A stretch of 64,000 nt of DNA from Janthinobacterium fluminis (GCF_028595325.1 NZ_JAQQXR010000006.1:62001-126000), one strand, 5' to 3'. Positions 18,041 through 27,083 are shown, counted from the first letter of the stretch. Made by a program: numbers and translations. The notes: a model not told the origin generated them from the letters alone.

Positions 18041-20401
18041 ATGAACGACGCTGGAACCGACCGCCGCACCCGCCCCACCGAGCTGGATCTGCGCCTGGAT
18101 TTCTTCAGGAAGCTGAACGCCGTCACCAACAAGATCCACGCCACCGGCAAGCTCGACGAAATCATGCTCGACCTCGGCATGGACTTCTGCGACCTGTTCA
18201 ACTGCGAGCGCTTCACGCTGTACGCGCTCGACCGCGACAAGGACTACATCGTCTCCAAGGTGAAAACCGGGCTGACCTCGTTCCGCGACCTGAAGCTGGC
18301 GATCTCGCCGGACAGCGTCGCCGGCTATGTCGCGCTGACGCGCAAGCCGCTGAACCTGAACGACGTCTACGACGAGGACGAGCTGCGGCGCATCGCGCCG
18401 GAGCTGCATTTCCAGCGCGGCGTCGACCAGCGCACCGGCTTTCGCACCCGCGCGATGCTGGTGGCGCCGCTGCTGGCGGTGCAGTCCAACGAACTGCTGG
18501 GCGTGGTCCAGTTCATCAACAACCGCAGCGGCGGGCCGTTCGCCGCCGTCTTCCAGGACGGCCTCAAGGAGCTGTGCGCCTCGCTGTCGGTGGCCCTGAG
18601 CCAGCGCCTGAAGCCGCCGCAGGTGGTGCGCGGCAAATACGACGCGCTGGTCAGCGAGGCGGTGATGTCGGCCGCCGAACTGGAACAGGCGACCCGCGCG
18701 GCCCGCGAGCAGGCGGTCGACATCGAAGAAGTGCTGCAGGACGAATTCCTGGTGCCGCCGGCGACGCTGGGACAGGCCCTGGCGGCGTTTTTCGAGGTGC
18801 CTTACGAACCGTTCAAGCGCGAGCGCCTGCGCCCCCTCGACCTGCTGAAAAACCTCAAACGCCAGTACGTCGAACAAAACGGCTGGCTGCCGCTGGAAGA
18901 CGGCAAGGACGGCCTGATGGTGCTGGCGCTGGACCCGGAGCGGGTGCGCAACACGCGCATCGTCAACCAGATTTTCCCCAAGGCGGCCATCCTGTTCCGC
19001 GTCAGCGGCAGCCGCGAATTCCACCAGACGGTCGAGCTGTTCTTCGGCGCGGCCAGCGACTCGGGCAGCGTCGGCGACCTGCTGTCGGGCATGCAGGACG
19101 GCGACGACGAGGACGGCGCGCCGGGCGAGGTGTCGGAGGCGGTCGAGAACGAACTGGTCAAGCTGGTCAACAAAATCATCGTCGACGCCTACCGCCAGGG
19201 CGTCTCCGACATCCACATCGAGCCGCTGCCGGGCAAGGGCAAGACCGGCATCCGCTTCCGCAAGGACGGCACCCTGGTGCCCTACATCGAAATCCCGGCC
19301 AGCTACCGCGCCGCGCTGGTGGCGCGCGTGAAGATCATGTGCGACCTCGACATCTCCGAGCGGCGCAAACCGCAGGACGGCAAGATCAAATTCAGGAAAT
19401 ACGGCCCGCTCGACATCGAGCTGCGCGTCGCCACCATTCCCTCCACCGGCGGCGTCGAAGACATCGTCATGCGCATCCTGGCGGCGGGCGAACCCATCCC
19501 CATCGACAAGCTGGGCGTGCTGCCCTTCAACCTGGAGCGCCTGCGCGGCGCCGTCGAAAAACCCTACGGCCTGTTCTTCGTCTGCGGCCCGACCGGCTCC
19601 GGCAAGACCACCACGCTGCACTCGGTGCTGAGCTACCTGAACACGCCCGAAACGAAAATCTGGACCGTCGAGGACCCCGTCGAAATCACCCAGAAGGGAC
19701 TGCGCCAGGTGCAGGTGAACCGCAAGGCGGGCCTCGACTTCGCCAGCGTGATGCGCGCCTTCCTGCGCGCCGACCCGGACATCATCATGGTCGGCGAAAT
19801 GCGCGACAAGGAAACCGTGGCGATGGGCATCGAAGCCTCGCTCACCGGCCACCTGGTGTTCGCCACGCTGCACACCAACAGCGCGCCGGAATCGATCGTG
19901 CGCCTGCTCGACATGGGCATGGACCCGTTCAACTTCGCCGACGCCCTGCTCGGCATCCTGGCGCAGCGCCTGGCCAAGCGCCTGTGCGGCGACTGCAAAA
20001 CGGCCTACCACCCGGAGCCGGCCGAGATCGAACTGCTGCTGAGCGAATTTTGCGAGGAACTGCACGGCACCGACGCCTTCGTCCGCGACGCGGCGGCGGG
20101 CCGGGCCGCCGTGCTGGCCGGCTGGAAGGCGCGCTACGCCGACCCGGCCGGCCGCTTCACCCTATACCGGGCGGCCGGCTGCGCCCAGTGCAACAAAGGC
20201 TACCGCGGGCGCGTCGGCCTGCACGAACTGATGCTGGGCAGCGACAAGGTGAAAAAACTGCTGCAGGAGCACAGCCGCGTCGCGCAGTTGCTGGCGGCGG
20301 CGCTGGAAGACGGTATGCTGACGCTGAAAATGGACGGCATCGAAAAAACCCTGCTCGGCATCACCGACATCAAGATGGTGCGCGCCGTGTGCATCAAATA
20401 G
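18041..20401 (+). CDS. GspE/PulE/PilB-type ATPase with N-terminal GAF domain
   Basis: The 786-residue protein has a GAF domain (about 20-190), a linker helix, a degenerate type II/IV ATPase N-terminal domain (about 230-335), an acidic linker (352-370), and the secretion ATPase core (about 370-650). Walker A is GPTGSGKTTT (516-525), followed by an Asp box (TVEDPVE), Walker B (PDIIMVGEMRD) and a His box (FATLHTN). Two Cys pairs (CGDC and CAQC) make the zinc-binding C-terminal site. Such ATPases power pilus or type II secretion machines, yet no other gene of those systems is in the window. It partners the metallo-hydrolase gene. Its last 8 bases overlap the convergent decarboxylase gene. Confidence 0.92.
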   Translation: MNDAGTDRRTRPTELDLRLDFFRKLNAVTNKIHATGKLDEIMLDLGMDFCDLFNCERFTLYALDRDKDYIVSKVKTGLTSFRDLKLAISPDSVAGYVALTRKPLNLNDVYDEDELRRIAPELHFQRGVDQRTGFRTRAMLVAPLLAVQSNELLGVVQFINNRSGGPFAAVFQDGLKELCASLSVALSQRLKPPQVVRGKYDALVSEAVMSAAELEQATRAAREQAVDIEEVLQDEFLVPPATLGQALAAFFEVPYEPFKRERLRPLDLLKNLKRQYVEQNGWLPLEDGKDGLMVLALDPERVRNTRIVNQIFPKAAILFRVSGSREFHQTVELFFGAASDSGSVGDLLSGMQDGDDEDGAPGEVSEAVENELVKLVNKIIVDAYRQGVSDIHIEPLPGKGKTGIRFRKDGTLVPYIEIPASYRAALVARVKIMCDLDISERRKPQDGKIKFRKYGPLDIELRVATIPSTGGVEDIVMRILAAGEPIPIDKLGVLPFNLERLRGAVEKPYGLFFVCGPTGSGKTTTLHSVLSYLNTPETKIWTVEDPVEITQKGLRQVQVNRKAGLDFASVMRAFLRADPDIIMVGEMRDKETVAMGIEASLTGHLVFATLHTNSAPESIVRLLDMGMDPFNFADALLGILAQRLAKRLCGDCKTAYHPEPAEIELLLSEFCEELHGTDAFVRDAAAGRAAVLAGWKARYADPAGRFTLYRAAGCAQCNKGYRGRVGLHELMLGSDKVKKLLQEHSRVAQLLAAALEDGMLTLKMDGIEKTLLGITDIKMVRAVCIK

Positions 20402-21986
20402 CCTCAGTCCCAGCCCACAGGCCGGCGCCCAGCTGGCGCTGCTCGTCCAAAATCTCGCGCAGGTGCTGCTGCGTCGTCGTCACATTCGTCAGGATGATGC
20501 GCAGCACGACGATCTCGCCGCCGTAGGCCGTCGACTCCAGCACCGTCCGCGAGACGAAGCTCTTGCCGCCCTCCTTCTGCGCAGTCTGCAGCGCCGCGTT
20601 CAAGTCGTTCATTTGCCCATTGAGCGCGGCGACCTCGGCGTGGCGGCCGGCGGCGAGCAAGGCGCGCAGCGACGCCTGCACGGCCGCCGGCACGTAGCGG
20701 TAGGTCAGGATAAAGGTTTGCGACGCCGACGTCAGCTCGAAGTCGCCGTCCGCCGCGATCAAGCCGCGCATGCTCTCCGTCAGGGCGCCGGCCCGCCCCA
20801 GCAGCGCCCCATACCCGCGCAGGCCGAACAGTTTGAACGACATCCATAATTTGAGCGCGTCGAAACGGCGCGAGCCTTCCAGCGAGGTCTGGCCCAGGTC
20901 GCCCGAGCCCGCGCGGATGATGTAGTTGGCGTTGTGCTTCAAGGCGTCCAGGCTGGCGGCATCCCTGAACAGCACCATGCTCTGCGCCATCGTCACCCAC
21001 AACAGTTTATGCCCGTCGATGACCACCGAATCGGCCAGCTCGATGCCGCGGAACAGCGGCTTGTAGCGGTCCGCCAGCAGCAGCGCCCCGCCCCACGCCG
21101 CGTCGACGTGGAACCAGATCTGCTCGCGCCGGCAGATCTCCGCCAGCTCCGGCAGCGGATCGATGCTGCCCGTTTCCGTCGTGCCGGCGATGCCGACCAG
21201 CGCCAGGATCTTGACGCGCCGCGCCTTCAGCTCGGCGACCGTGCGCCGCAACGCCGCCACGTCCATGCGGTTGTCGGCGTCGACGGGAATCAGGCACATG
21301 GCGTCCTCGCCCAAACCGAGCGTGGCCAGCGCCTTCTTCACCGAATAATGCGTGCGCGCCGAGCCCAGCACGGCCACGCCGGCGTGCCCCGATTGCTGCA
21401 GCACGGCGAACAGCCCGGCCTTGCGCGCGCCGGGCAACTGGCGCTCCACCGCCACCGCCAGCGCCGTCAGATTGCCCATCGTGCCGCCGCCGACCATATT
21501 GCCGATTGGCCGCTCGCCGTCGGCGAAGCTGTCCCGGTAAAACGCCTCGTCGCAGGCATACACGCGCTGGTGCAGCCAGCCCAACACCTTGTTCTCGACC
21601 AGCGTCGCCGCATAGGCCGTTTCGATCTTCACCTGGTTCTGGTTCAGGGTGGCGATGAAGGCTTCCGCCAGCACCGCCATCCAGGGCAGCGCCTGGGTCA
21701 TGTGGCCGATATACTTCGGGTGGTTCAGCTGCGCCGTGTGGGCGAAGACGTCGCGCTCCAGCTCCGCCAGCAAGGCGCCGGCGTCCATGCCGTCCAGCGG
21801 CAGGGCCGCGCCGCTCCAGTCCCGCTTGAGCTGCCCGTAGGCGGCAAGGGGATAGGGATGCCCGCGCCGCGCGCCGATCCACTCGCGCATCATGCCCAAG
21901 GCCGTCTCCAGCACGGCCGGGGACAAACCCAACCCGTCGACGTCAAAATGGCGCCGCAACAACTCATCCGTGAATAACTCGCTCAT
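20394..21986 (-). CDS. PLP-dependent group II amino-acid decarboxylase
   Basis: The 530-residue protein belongs to the glutamate/aromatic amino-acid decarboxylase superfamily. The cofactor-binding segment HVDAAWGGALLLADRY and the Schiff-base Lys327 in VVIDGHKLLWV are present, along with the NMVGGGTMGNLTAL phosphate-binding loop. The length and the TMGN motif resemble the aspartate/glutamate decarboxylases related to PanP, but the substrate cannot be assigned by eye. It is a single-gene unit overlapping the end of the GspE-like gene by 8 bp tail to tail. Confidence 0.85.
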   Translation of the reverse strand: MSELFTDELLRRHFDVDGLGLSPAVLETALGMMREWIGARRGHPYPLAAYGQLKRDWSGAALPLDGMDAGALLAELERDVFAHTAQLNHPKYIGHMTQALPWMAVLAEAFIATLNQNQVKIETAYAATLVENKVLGWLHQRVYACDEAFYRDSFADGERPIGNMVGGGTMGNLTALAVAVERQLPGARKAGLFAVLQQSGHAGVAVLGSARTHYSVKKALATLGLGEDAMCLIPVDADNRMDVAALRRTVAELKARRVKILALVGIAGTTETGSIDPLPELAEICRREQIWFHVDAAWGGALLLADRYKPLFRGIELADSVVIDGHKLLWVTMAQSMVLFRDAASLDALKHNANYIIRAGSGDLGQTSLEGSRRFDALKLWMSFKLFGLRGYGALLGRAGALTESMRGLIAADGDFELTSASQTFILTYRYVPAAVQASLRALLAAGRHAEVAALNGQMNDLNAALQTAQKEGGKSFVSRTVLESTAYGGEIVVLRIILTNVTTTQQHLREILDEQRQLGAGLWAGTEAI

Positions 21987-22115
21987 CGCGCTGCTCTCTT
22001 TCCTCGTCTAGCCTGGCGCGGGACGCCAACGGCCCCGTTTTTTCAGGCGCGAATGTAGCACGATGCGATGTTGAATTGTTGAATATTTCCCCTATAAGCC
22101 AGCAAATTTCAGGCG

Positions 22116-22153
22116 AAAAAAAACCGCCCGGCAATCAAGCGGGGCGGTTTTCG
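22116..22153 (-). terminator. Rho-independent terminator after pit
   Basis: On the minus strand a hairpin with stem AAAACCGCCC and GGGCGGTTTT arms is followed by a run of eight T. It starts about 20 bases past the pit stop codon. Confidence 0.85.
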
Positions 22154-22172
22154 GGGGGGCAGAGCCCGCGCC

Positions 22173-23186
22173 TTACATGATGTGCTGGCCGACCCACCAG
22201 AAGATCGCGGCGACGAAGGCCGAGGCCGGGATCGTGAAGATCCAGGCCCAGACGATGTTGCCGGCGACGCCCCAGCGCACGGCCGACATTTTTTGCGCCG
22301 AGCCGACGCCGACGATGGCGCCGGTGATCGTGTGCGTGGTCGAGACGGGCACGCCCAGCGCCGTCGCCGTGAACAGCGTGATGGCGCCGCCCGTTTCGGC
22401 GCAGAAGCCGCCGACCGGTTTCAGCTTGGTGATCTTCTGGCCCATGGTCTTGACGATGCGCCAGCCGCCGAACAGCGTGCCGAAGCTGATCGCCGTGTAG
22501 CAGGAGATGATGACCCACAGCGGCGGCATCGCCTCGCTGGACTGCGAGTAGCCGGCGGCGATCAGCAGCATCCAGATGATGCCGATGGTTTTTTGCGCGT
22601 CGTTGCCGCCGTGGCCCAGGCTGTAGGCGGCGGCCGAGGCCAGTTGCAGGCGGCGGAACCACTTGTCGACGCGCCGCGGCGTCGAGCGCACGAAGATCCA
22701 CGAGACGATCAGCATGATGACGGAGCCGAACACGAAGCCCAGCAGCGGCGAGACGACGATGAACAGCACGGTTTTCAGCAGGCCGGCCGAGACCAGCGCG
22801 CCGGTGCCGGACTTGGCGACGGCGGCGCCGACCAGGCCGCCGATCAGCGCGTGCGAGGACGACGACGGAATGCCGTAGTACCAGGTGAAGATGTTCCACA
22901 CGATGGCGCCCATCAGGGCGCCGAAGATCACGTACTGGTCCACCACGGCGGGGTCGATGGTGCCCTTGCCGACGGTGGCGGCGACGGTCAGCTGGTGGAA
23001 CACGAAGATGGCGACGAAGTTGAAGCAGGCGGCCATGGCGACGGCCGTTTGCGGCTTCAGCACGCCCGTCGAGACGACCGTGGCGATCGCGTTGGCGGCG
23101 TCGTGGAAGCCGTTCATGAAGTCAAACAGCAGCGCGAGGGCGATCAACAGGCCAAGCGCGTAGATGCTGATTTGTAGGGTTTGCAT
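22173..23186 (-). CDS. pit: Inorganic phosphate transporter, PiT family
   Basis: This 337-residue membrane protein has the two PiT signature repeats, FDFMNGFHDAANAIATVVSTGVL near the N terminus (written here only as FDFMNGFHDAAN) and SLGHGGNDAQKTIGI in the centre, each followed by several membrane helices. It is the short bacterial form, without the central cytoplasmic loop of E. coli PitA. It takes up phosphate as a metal complex with protons. The gene follows the DUF47 gene on the same strand 48 bp downstream, the usual pairing for low-affinity phosphate uptake. Confidence 0.93.
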   Translation of the reverse strand: MQTLQISIYALGLLIALALLFDFMNGFHDAANAIATVVSTGVLKPQTAVAMAACFNFVAIFVFHQLTVAATVGKGTIDPAVVDQYVIFGALMGAIVWNIFTWYYGIPSSSSHALIGGLVGAAVAKSGTGALVSAGLLKTVLFIVVSPLLGFVFGSVIMLIVSWIFVRSTPRRVDKWFRRLQLASAAAYSLGHGGNDAQKTIGIIWMLLIAAGYSQSSEAMPPLWVIISCYTAISFGTLFGGWRIVKTMGQKITKLKPVGGFCAETGGAITLFTATALGVPVSTTHTITGAIVGVGSAQKMSAVRWGVAGNIVWAWIFTIPASAFVAAIFWWVGQHIM

Positions 23187-23234
23187 GGTTTTTCTTTTCG
23201 ATTTCTGGCTATTTCAGGACAGGCTGGCAACGCT

Positions 23235-23861
23235 TTAGGCGTTTTCGACGATGATGCCTTCGATGATGTTGGCAACGTCTTCGCAGCGGTCGGTGACGGT
23301 TTCCAGAATTTCGTAGATGGCCTTCAGCTTGATCAGGTTGCGCACGTCCGGCTCGTCGCGGAACAGCTTCGACATGGCGGCGCGCATGACGTGGTCGGCG
23401 TCCGACTCCAGGCGGTCGATTTCCTCGCAAATGGCGACGATCTGCCGCGAATTGTCCATATTGTGCAGCATCGCTACCGCATCGCGCACTTTCTCGCAGC
23501 ATGCCAGCACCAGTTCGGCGAGCCGCTTGGCTTCCGGCGTGACGGCCTTCAGGTCGTACAGCGAGACGGTCTGGGCGGCGTCTTCCATCAAGTCGAGGAT
23601 GTCGTCCATGCGCGTGATCAGCTGGTGGATGTCGTCGCGGTCGATCGGCGTGATGAAGGTCTTGTGCAGCATCTCGACGGTCGAATAGGTGACCTTGTCG
23701 GCCTGTTTTTCGATGCTTTCAATCGCGTGCACGCGATTTTCCAGGTCGTCGAAATTGGTCATCAAGCCCAACATTTCTTTGGCGCCTTTGACGCACAATT
23801 CCGCGTGCTGGTTAAACAATTCAAAAAATTTGCCCTCTGTGGGCATCAAGCGTCCAAACAT
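23235..23861 (-). CDS. DUF47 (PhoU-like) protein paired with the phosphate transporter
   Basis: The 208-residue, fully helical protein begins MFGRLMPTEGKFFELFNQHA, a hallmark of the DUF47/TIGR00153 family, and contains repeated acidic E/D-rich helices such as RMDDILDLMEDAAQ and IEEIDRLESDADHVM-like stretches (here CEEIDRLESDADHVM) that in PhoU-like proteins bind metal clusters. It probably gates or regulates the adjacent Pit transporter. The ATG at 23861 is preceded by GGAG at 6 bases. An in-frame ATG 24 codons upstream lacks a binding site. Confidence 0.9.
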   Translation of the reverse strand: MFGRLMPTEGKFFELFNQHAELCVKGAKEMLGLMTNFDDLENRVHAIESIEKQADKVTYSTVEMLHKTFITPIDRDDIHQLITRMDDILDLMEDAAQTVSLYDLKAVTPEAKRLAELVLACCEKVRDAVAMLHNMDNSRQIVAICEEIDRLESDADHVMRAAMSKLFRDEPDVRNLIKLKAIYEILETVTDRCEDVANIIEGIIVENA

Positions 23862-23945
23862 GTGATTCTCCGTTAAGCATTGAGTCGTGTTATTTACTAC
23901 AGAAAGCCGCCCGCGGGGGGCGGCCGATGGCATTGCCGGTGCTGC

Positions 23946-25331
23946 TTAGTCGCCCTGATAGAGCGCCAGACCACCACTGTAATTGCCAAATTTGGTGTAT
24001 TGCCCCATGAAGGTGAGGCGGATGCTGCCGATCGGTCCGTTACGCTGTTTGCCGATGATGATCTCGGCCGTGCCCTTGTCGGGCGAGTCGGGGTTGTAGA
24101 CCTCGTCGCGGTAAATGAACAGGATCACGTCGGCATCCTGCTCGATAGCGCCCGATTCGCGCAAGTCCGACATGACGGGGCGTTTGTTCGGGCGCTGCTC
24201 CAGCGAGCGGTTCAACTGCGACAGCGCGATCACCGGGCAGCCGAGCTCCTTCGCCAGGCCCTTCAAGCCGCGCGAGATTTCGGAAATCTCGGTGGCGCGG
24301 TTGTCGCCGGGGCTGTTGGCCGACATCAGTTGCAAGTAGTCGACGATGATCAGGCCCAGCTTGCCGCACTGGCGCGACAGGCGCCGCGAGCGGGCCCGCA
24401 GCTCGATCGAGTTCAGCGCCGGCGTCTCGTCGATGTACAACTGGGCGTCGTTCATCTTCTGGATCGCGTGCGTCAGGCGCGGCCAGTCCTCGTCGTTCAG
24501 GCGGCCCGTGCGCAGGCGGTGCTGGTCGAGCTGGCCGACCGAGCCCAGCATACGCATGGCCAGCTGGGCGCCGCCCATCTCCATCGAGAACACGGCCACG
24601 GGCAGGCCGCTGTCGATGGCGACGTTTTCGCCGATGTTGACGGAAAACGCGGTCTTGCCCATCGACGGGCGGCCGGCGACGATGACCAGGTCGCCCGGCT
24701 GCAGGCCCGAGGTCATGCGGTCCAGGTCGATGAAGCCGGTCGGCACGCCCGTGATCTCGCTCTGGTTGTCGCGGCTGTAGAGTTCGTCGATGCGCTCCAC
24801 CACCTGGGTCAGCAGCGGCTGGATCGCCGTCCAGCCCTGGGCGCCGCGGGCGCCCTCCTCGGCGATGGCGAAAATCTTCGACTCGGCCTCGTCGAGCATC
24901 TGCTTGACTTCCTTGCCCTGCGGGCTGAAGGCGGTGCCGGAAATGTCGTCGGCGACGGTGATGAGTTTGCGCAACACGCCACGGTCGCGGACGATCTCGG
25001 CGTAACGGCGGATGTTCGCCGCCGATGGCGTGTTTTGCGCCATCGCGTTCAGATACACCAGGCCGCCGACCTCTTCGGCCTTGCCGAGCTGGGTCAGGGT
25101 TTCGAACACCGTGATCACGTCGGCCGGCTTGGAGCCGTTGATCATCTTGACGATTTGCTCGAAGATGATGCGGTGGTCGTAGCGATAGAAATCCTCCGCA
25201 TGCATAAAGTCGGCGATGCGGTCCCACGCCGCATTATCGCGCAGCAAACCGCCGAGGACGGATTGTTCTGCTTCGATCGAGTGCGGCGGAATACGGAGGG
25301 AATCGAGTTGCGGATCGGAGGGGGCGTTCAT
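23946..25331 (-). CDS. dnaB: Replicative DNA helicase DnaB
   Basis: The 461-residue protein has the DnaB N-terminal helical domain (PPHSIEAEQSVLGGLL, about 17-120), a linker, and the RecA-like helicase core with Walker A (GRPSMGKTAF), Walker B (LIIVDYLQLM) and the arginine-finger region near the C terminus. It unwinds DNA at the replication fork as a hexamer and partners DnaG and PriABC. The start at 25331 excludes 26 unconserved codons that overlap the rplI terminator. Its position just after the rpsF-priB-rpsR-rplI operon is standard in betaproteobacteria. Confidence 0.96.
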   Translation of the reverse strand: MNAPSDPQLDSLRIPPHSIEAEQSVLGGLLRDNAAWDRIADFMHAEDFYRYDHRIIFEQIVKMINGSKPADVITVFETLTQLGKAEEVGGLVYLNAMAQNTPSAANIRRYAEIVRDRGVLRKLITVADDISGTAFSPQGKEVKQMLDEAESKIFAIAEEGARGAQGWTAIQPLLTQVVERIDELYSRDNQSEITGVPTGFIDLDRMTSGLQPGDLVIVAGRPSMGKTAFSVNIGENVAIDSGLPVAVFSMEMGGAQLAMRMLGSVGQLDQHRLRTGRLNDEDWPRLTHAIQKMNDAQLYIDETPALNSIELRARSRRLSRQCGKLGLIIVDYLQLMSANSPGDNRATEISEISRGLKGLAKELGCPVIALSQLNRSLEQRPNKRPVMSDLRESGAIEQDADVILFIYRDEVYNPDSPDKGTAEIIIGKQRNGPIGSIRLTFMGQYTKFGNYSGGLALYQGD

Positions 25332-25380
25332 GGCGCGAATTATACCCGCTTCAGCGGGTGGGCAAAAAAAATCGGCAATA

Positions 25381-25406
25381 AAAAAGCCGGGCGGACCCGG
25401 CTTTTT
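25381..25406 (-). terminator. Terminator between rplI and dnaB
   Basis: A symmetrical hairpin (AAAAAGCCGGG, 3-base loop region, CCCGGCTTTTT) lies 45 bp beyond the rplI stop. The T-run on the minus strand makes it a good terminator for the ribosomal operon, possibly leaky so that some reads continue into dnaB. Confidence 0.85.
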
Positions 25407-25450
25407 CATCGATACAACAGTCGCGTGCGGGCCATGCGGCCCGCGCGGAA

Positions 25451-25903
25451 TCAGGCGTGCTCGCCGACGACTGCGATCGTCACTTCGACGACAACGTCGG
25501 TGTGCAGAGCCACCGAAACGCCGTGCTCGCCGGTGACCTTCAAAGGACCGGATGGCAGGCGAACTTGCGATTTTTCAACAGCGAAACCTTGCTTGGTCAA
25601 CGCTTCGGCGATGTCGAAGTTGGTGACGGAACCGAACAGACGGCCATCGACGCCAGCTTTCTGAGCAACTTGAACGGTCATGCCGTTCAGTTTTTCGCCC
25701 TGGGCTTGGCAAGCGGCCAGTTTAGCGGCAGCGGCTTTTTCCAGTTCCGCGCGCTTGACTTCGAATTCAGCGATAGCGGTGGCGGTGGCACGGCGGGCCA
25801 TGCGTTGCGGGATCAGGAAGTTACGAGCGTAACCGTCTTTGACTTTGACGACTTCGCCGAGGTTGCCGACGTTAGCGACTTTTTCTAACAGAATGATTTG
25901 CAT
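25451..25903 (-). CDS. rplI: 50S ribosomal protein L9
   Basis: The 150-residue product begins [21 protein letters not shown], the L9 signature, followed by the [10 protein letters not shown] motif, a long central helix and the C-terminal domain with [10 protein letters not shown]9 binds 23S rRNA domain V. It is the last gene of the rpsF-priB-rpsR-rplI operon and full length for the family. Confidence 0.97.
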   Translation of the reverse strand: MQIILLEKVANVGNLGEVVKVKDGYARNFLIPQRMARRATATAIAEFEVKRAELEKAAAAKLAACQAQGEKLNGMTVQVAQKAGVDGRLFGSVTNFDIAEALTKQGFAVEKSQVRLPSGPLKVTGEHGVSVALHTDVVVEVTIAVVGEHA

Positions 25904-25936
25904 ATTTCTCTCCAGGTATTCTCTGACGCAGGCGTA

Positions 25937-26227
25937 TTAAGCGTGGTGCAGATCGGTGTATGGCAGCAGCGCGAGGAAGCGAGCGCGCTTGATTGCGGTG
26001 TCAACTTGGCGCTGGTAGTGCGCTTTGGTACCGGTCAGGCGTGCTGGCATGATCTTGCCGTTTTCCTGGACGAAATCTTTCAGCGTGTCGACGTCTTTGT
26101 AGTCGACTTGCTCAACGTGAGCTGCCGTGAAGCGGCAGAACTTCTTACGTTTGAACAGCGGGTTTTGCTGTTTGCGCTTTTCTTTAAGCTTGAGCTTGTT
26201 TTTGTCGAACTTTTTACCGAATGCCAT
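25937..26227 (-). CDS. rpsR: 30S ribosomal protein S18
   Basis: This 96-residue basic protein contains the S18 core: [38 protein letters not shown] and the final [13 protein letters not shown]. It binds next to S6 on the small-subunit platform. It lies 27 bp after priB and 33 bp before rplI in the same operon. The N terminus is extended by a Lys-rich segment ([11 protein letters not shown]) common in betaproteobacteria. Confidence 0.97.
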   Translation of the reverse strand: MAFGKKFDKNKLKLKEKRKQQNPLFKRKKFCRFTAAHVEQVDYKDVDTLKDFVQENGKIMPARLTGTKAHYQRQVDTAIKRARFLALLPYTDLHHA

Positions 26228-26254
26228 GTGAGGCTCCTGTATCTAATAAATGCG

Positions 26255-26554
26255 CTAGTCTGAATTGACAGCACTAAAATCAATGATGTGAAACACCAGG
26301 CTTTTACTGTTGCGGCTCTTACGGGCCAAGAAACCGCTGAACTGATAGACCCCGCCCAAGGCTGCCTCACTGAACCGGCCGGAAATTTCGCCAGCGGCGA
26401 GCGCGGCGACTTCAAACTCGGTCAAGCGGGCGATGCCGGCCTCCATTTGCTGCGAACTGTGCTGCAATACTGCATTCACAATCGGCATGCCTGCCGGGGT
26501 ATAGCGCAACACTTCGCGCTCGGCAATGATGGCGACAACCTGAAGCTGGTTCAG
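26255..26554 (-). CDS. priB: Primosomal replication protein N (PriB), apparent CTG start
   Basis: The single OB-fold protein of 99 residues matches PriB: EREVLRYTPAGMPIVNAVLQ, later GGVYQFSGFLARKSRNSKSLVFHI. PriB binds single-stranded DNA and links PriA to DnaT or DnaB at restarted forks. Upstream of the first in-frame ATG or GTG, the frame still encodes the first beta strand of the fold (NQLQVVAIIAERE), which must be translated. Between the rpsF stop and that strand there is no ATG, GTG or TTG in frame. A CTG at 26554 is preceded by AGGGA at 7 bases, so it is the best start. It sits between rpsF and rpsR, as in most betaproteobacteria. Confidence 0.88.
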   Translation of the reverse strand: MNQLQVVAIIAEREVLRYTPAGMPIVNAVLQHSSQQMEAGIARLTEFEVAALAAGEISGRFSEAALGGVYQFSGFLARKSRNSKSLVFHIIDFSAVNSD

Positions 26555-26574
26555 CTCACGATCCCTGACAACAA

Positions 26575-26961
26575 TTAAGCGGCGGCAGCGACGGCGGCTG
26601 CAGGTGCTTCGGTGCGATGGCTTTTAGCCGCGTCTTCACGTTGAACCGACTTCATCATCGGCGATGGCGCTGTTTCAGCCTTCTTCATCTTAACGGTCAG
26701 GTGACGCAACACGGCATCATTGAATTTGAATGCGGTTTCCAATTCGACCAGGGTCTCATTGTCGCATTCGATGTTCATGCAGATGTAGTGTGCTTTAGCG
26801 AGCTTCTGGATCGAGTAAGCCATTTGACGGCGGCCCCAATCTTCGACGCGGTGAACCGAACCGCCGCGCGTCGTGACGCTGGCTTTGTAACGTTCGATCA
26901 TCGCGGGCACTTGCTCGCTCTGGTCCGGATGGACGATAAATACTATTTCGTAGTGACGCAT
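26575..26961 (-). CDS. rpsF: 30S ribosomal protein S6
   Basis: The 128-residue protein starts [18 protein letters not shown] and contains [17 protein letters not shown] and [10 protein letters not shown], the S6 signatures. The C-terminal tail is Ala-rich ([10 protein letters not shown]). S6 pairs with S18 on the 30S platform. The start has AAGGAG 7 bases upstream. It is the first gene of the operon and has a clear promoter at 27036-27064. Confidence 0.97.
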   Translation of the reverse strand: MRHYEIVFIVHPDQSEQVPAMIERYKASVTTRGGSVHRVEDWGRRQMAYSIQKLAKAHYICMNIECDNETLVELETAFKFNDAVLRHLTVKMKKAETAPSPMMKSVQREDAAKSHRTEAPAAAVAAAA

Positions 26962-27035
26962 GCAAACTCCTTAAGGACGGATTAATAATCGCCCACCTCG
27001 GCGTCAAGACGAGTGTGGGAAGTGGTGAGCCGAAG

Positions 27036-27064
27036 ATTATAACCCAGATTTTGTCAACACTCAA
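27036..27064 (-). promoter_or_regulatory. rpsF: Sigma-70 promoter of the rpsF operon
   Basis: On the minus strand TTGAGT (27059-27064) and TATAAT (27036-27041) are separated by exactly 17 bp. The -10 lies 74 bases before the rpsF start. A TTGACA that overlaps the spacer is only 10 bp from the -10 and is not the -35. Confidence 0.8.
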
Positions 27065-27083
27065 TCCCTGTCTGCGCCGCAAC

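Noticed and set aside
16877-20065. 1062-codon open frame on the minus strand opposite the metallo-hydrolase and GspE-type genes
   Set aside because: Antisense shadow of two well supported genes.
26255-26512. priB starting at the internal GTG (85 residues)
   Set aside because: It would remove the first beta strand of the OB fold, which is encoded in frame upstream.
27036-27056. TTGACA with TATAAT as rpsF promoter
   Set aside because: These two hexamers are only 10 bp apart. TTGAGT at 17 bp is the proper -35.
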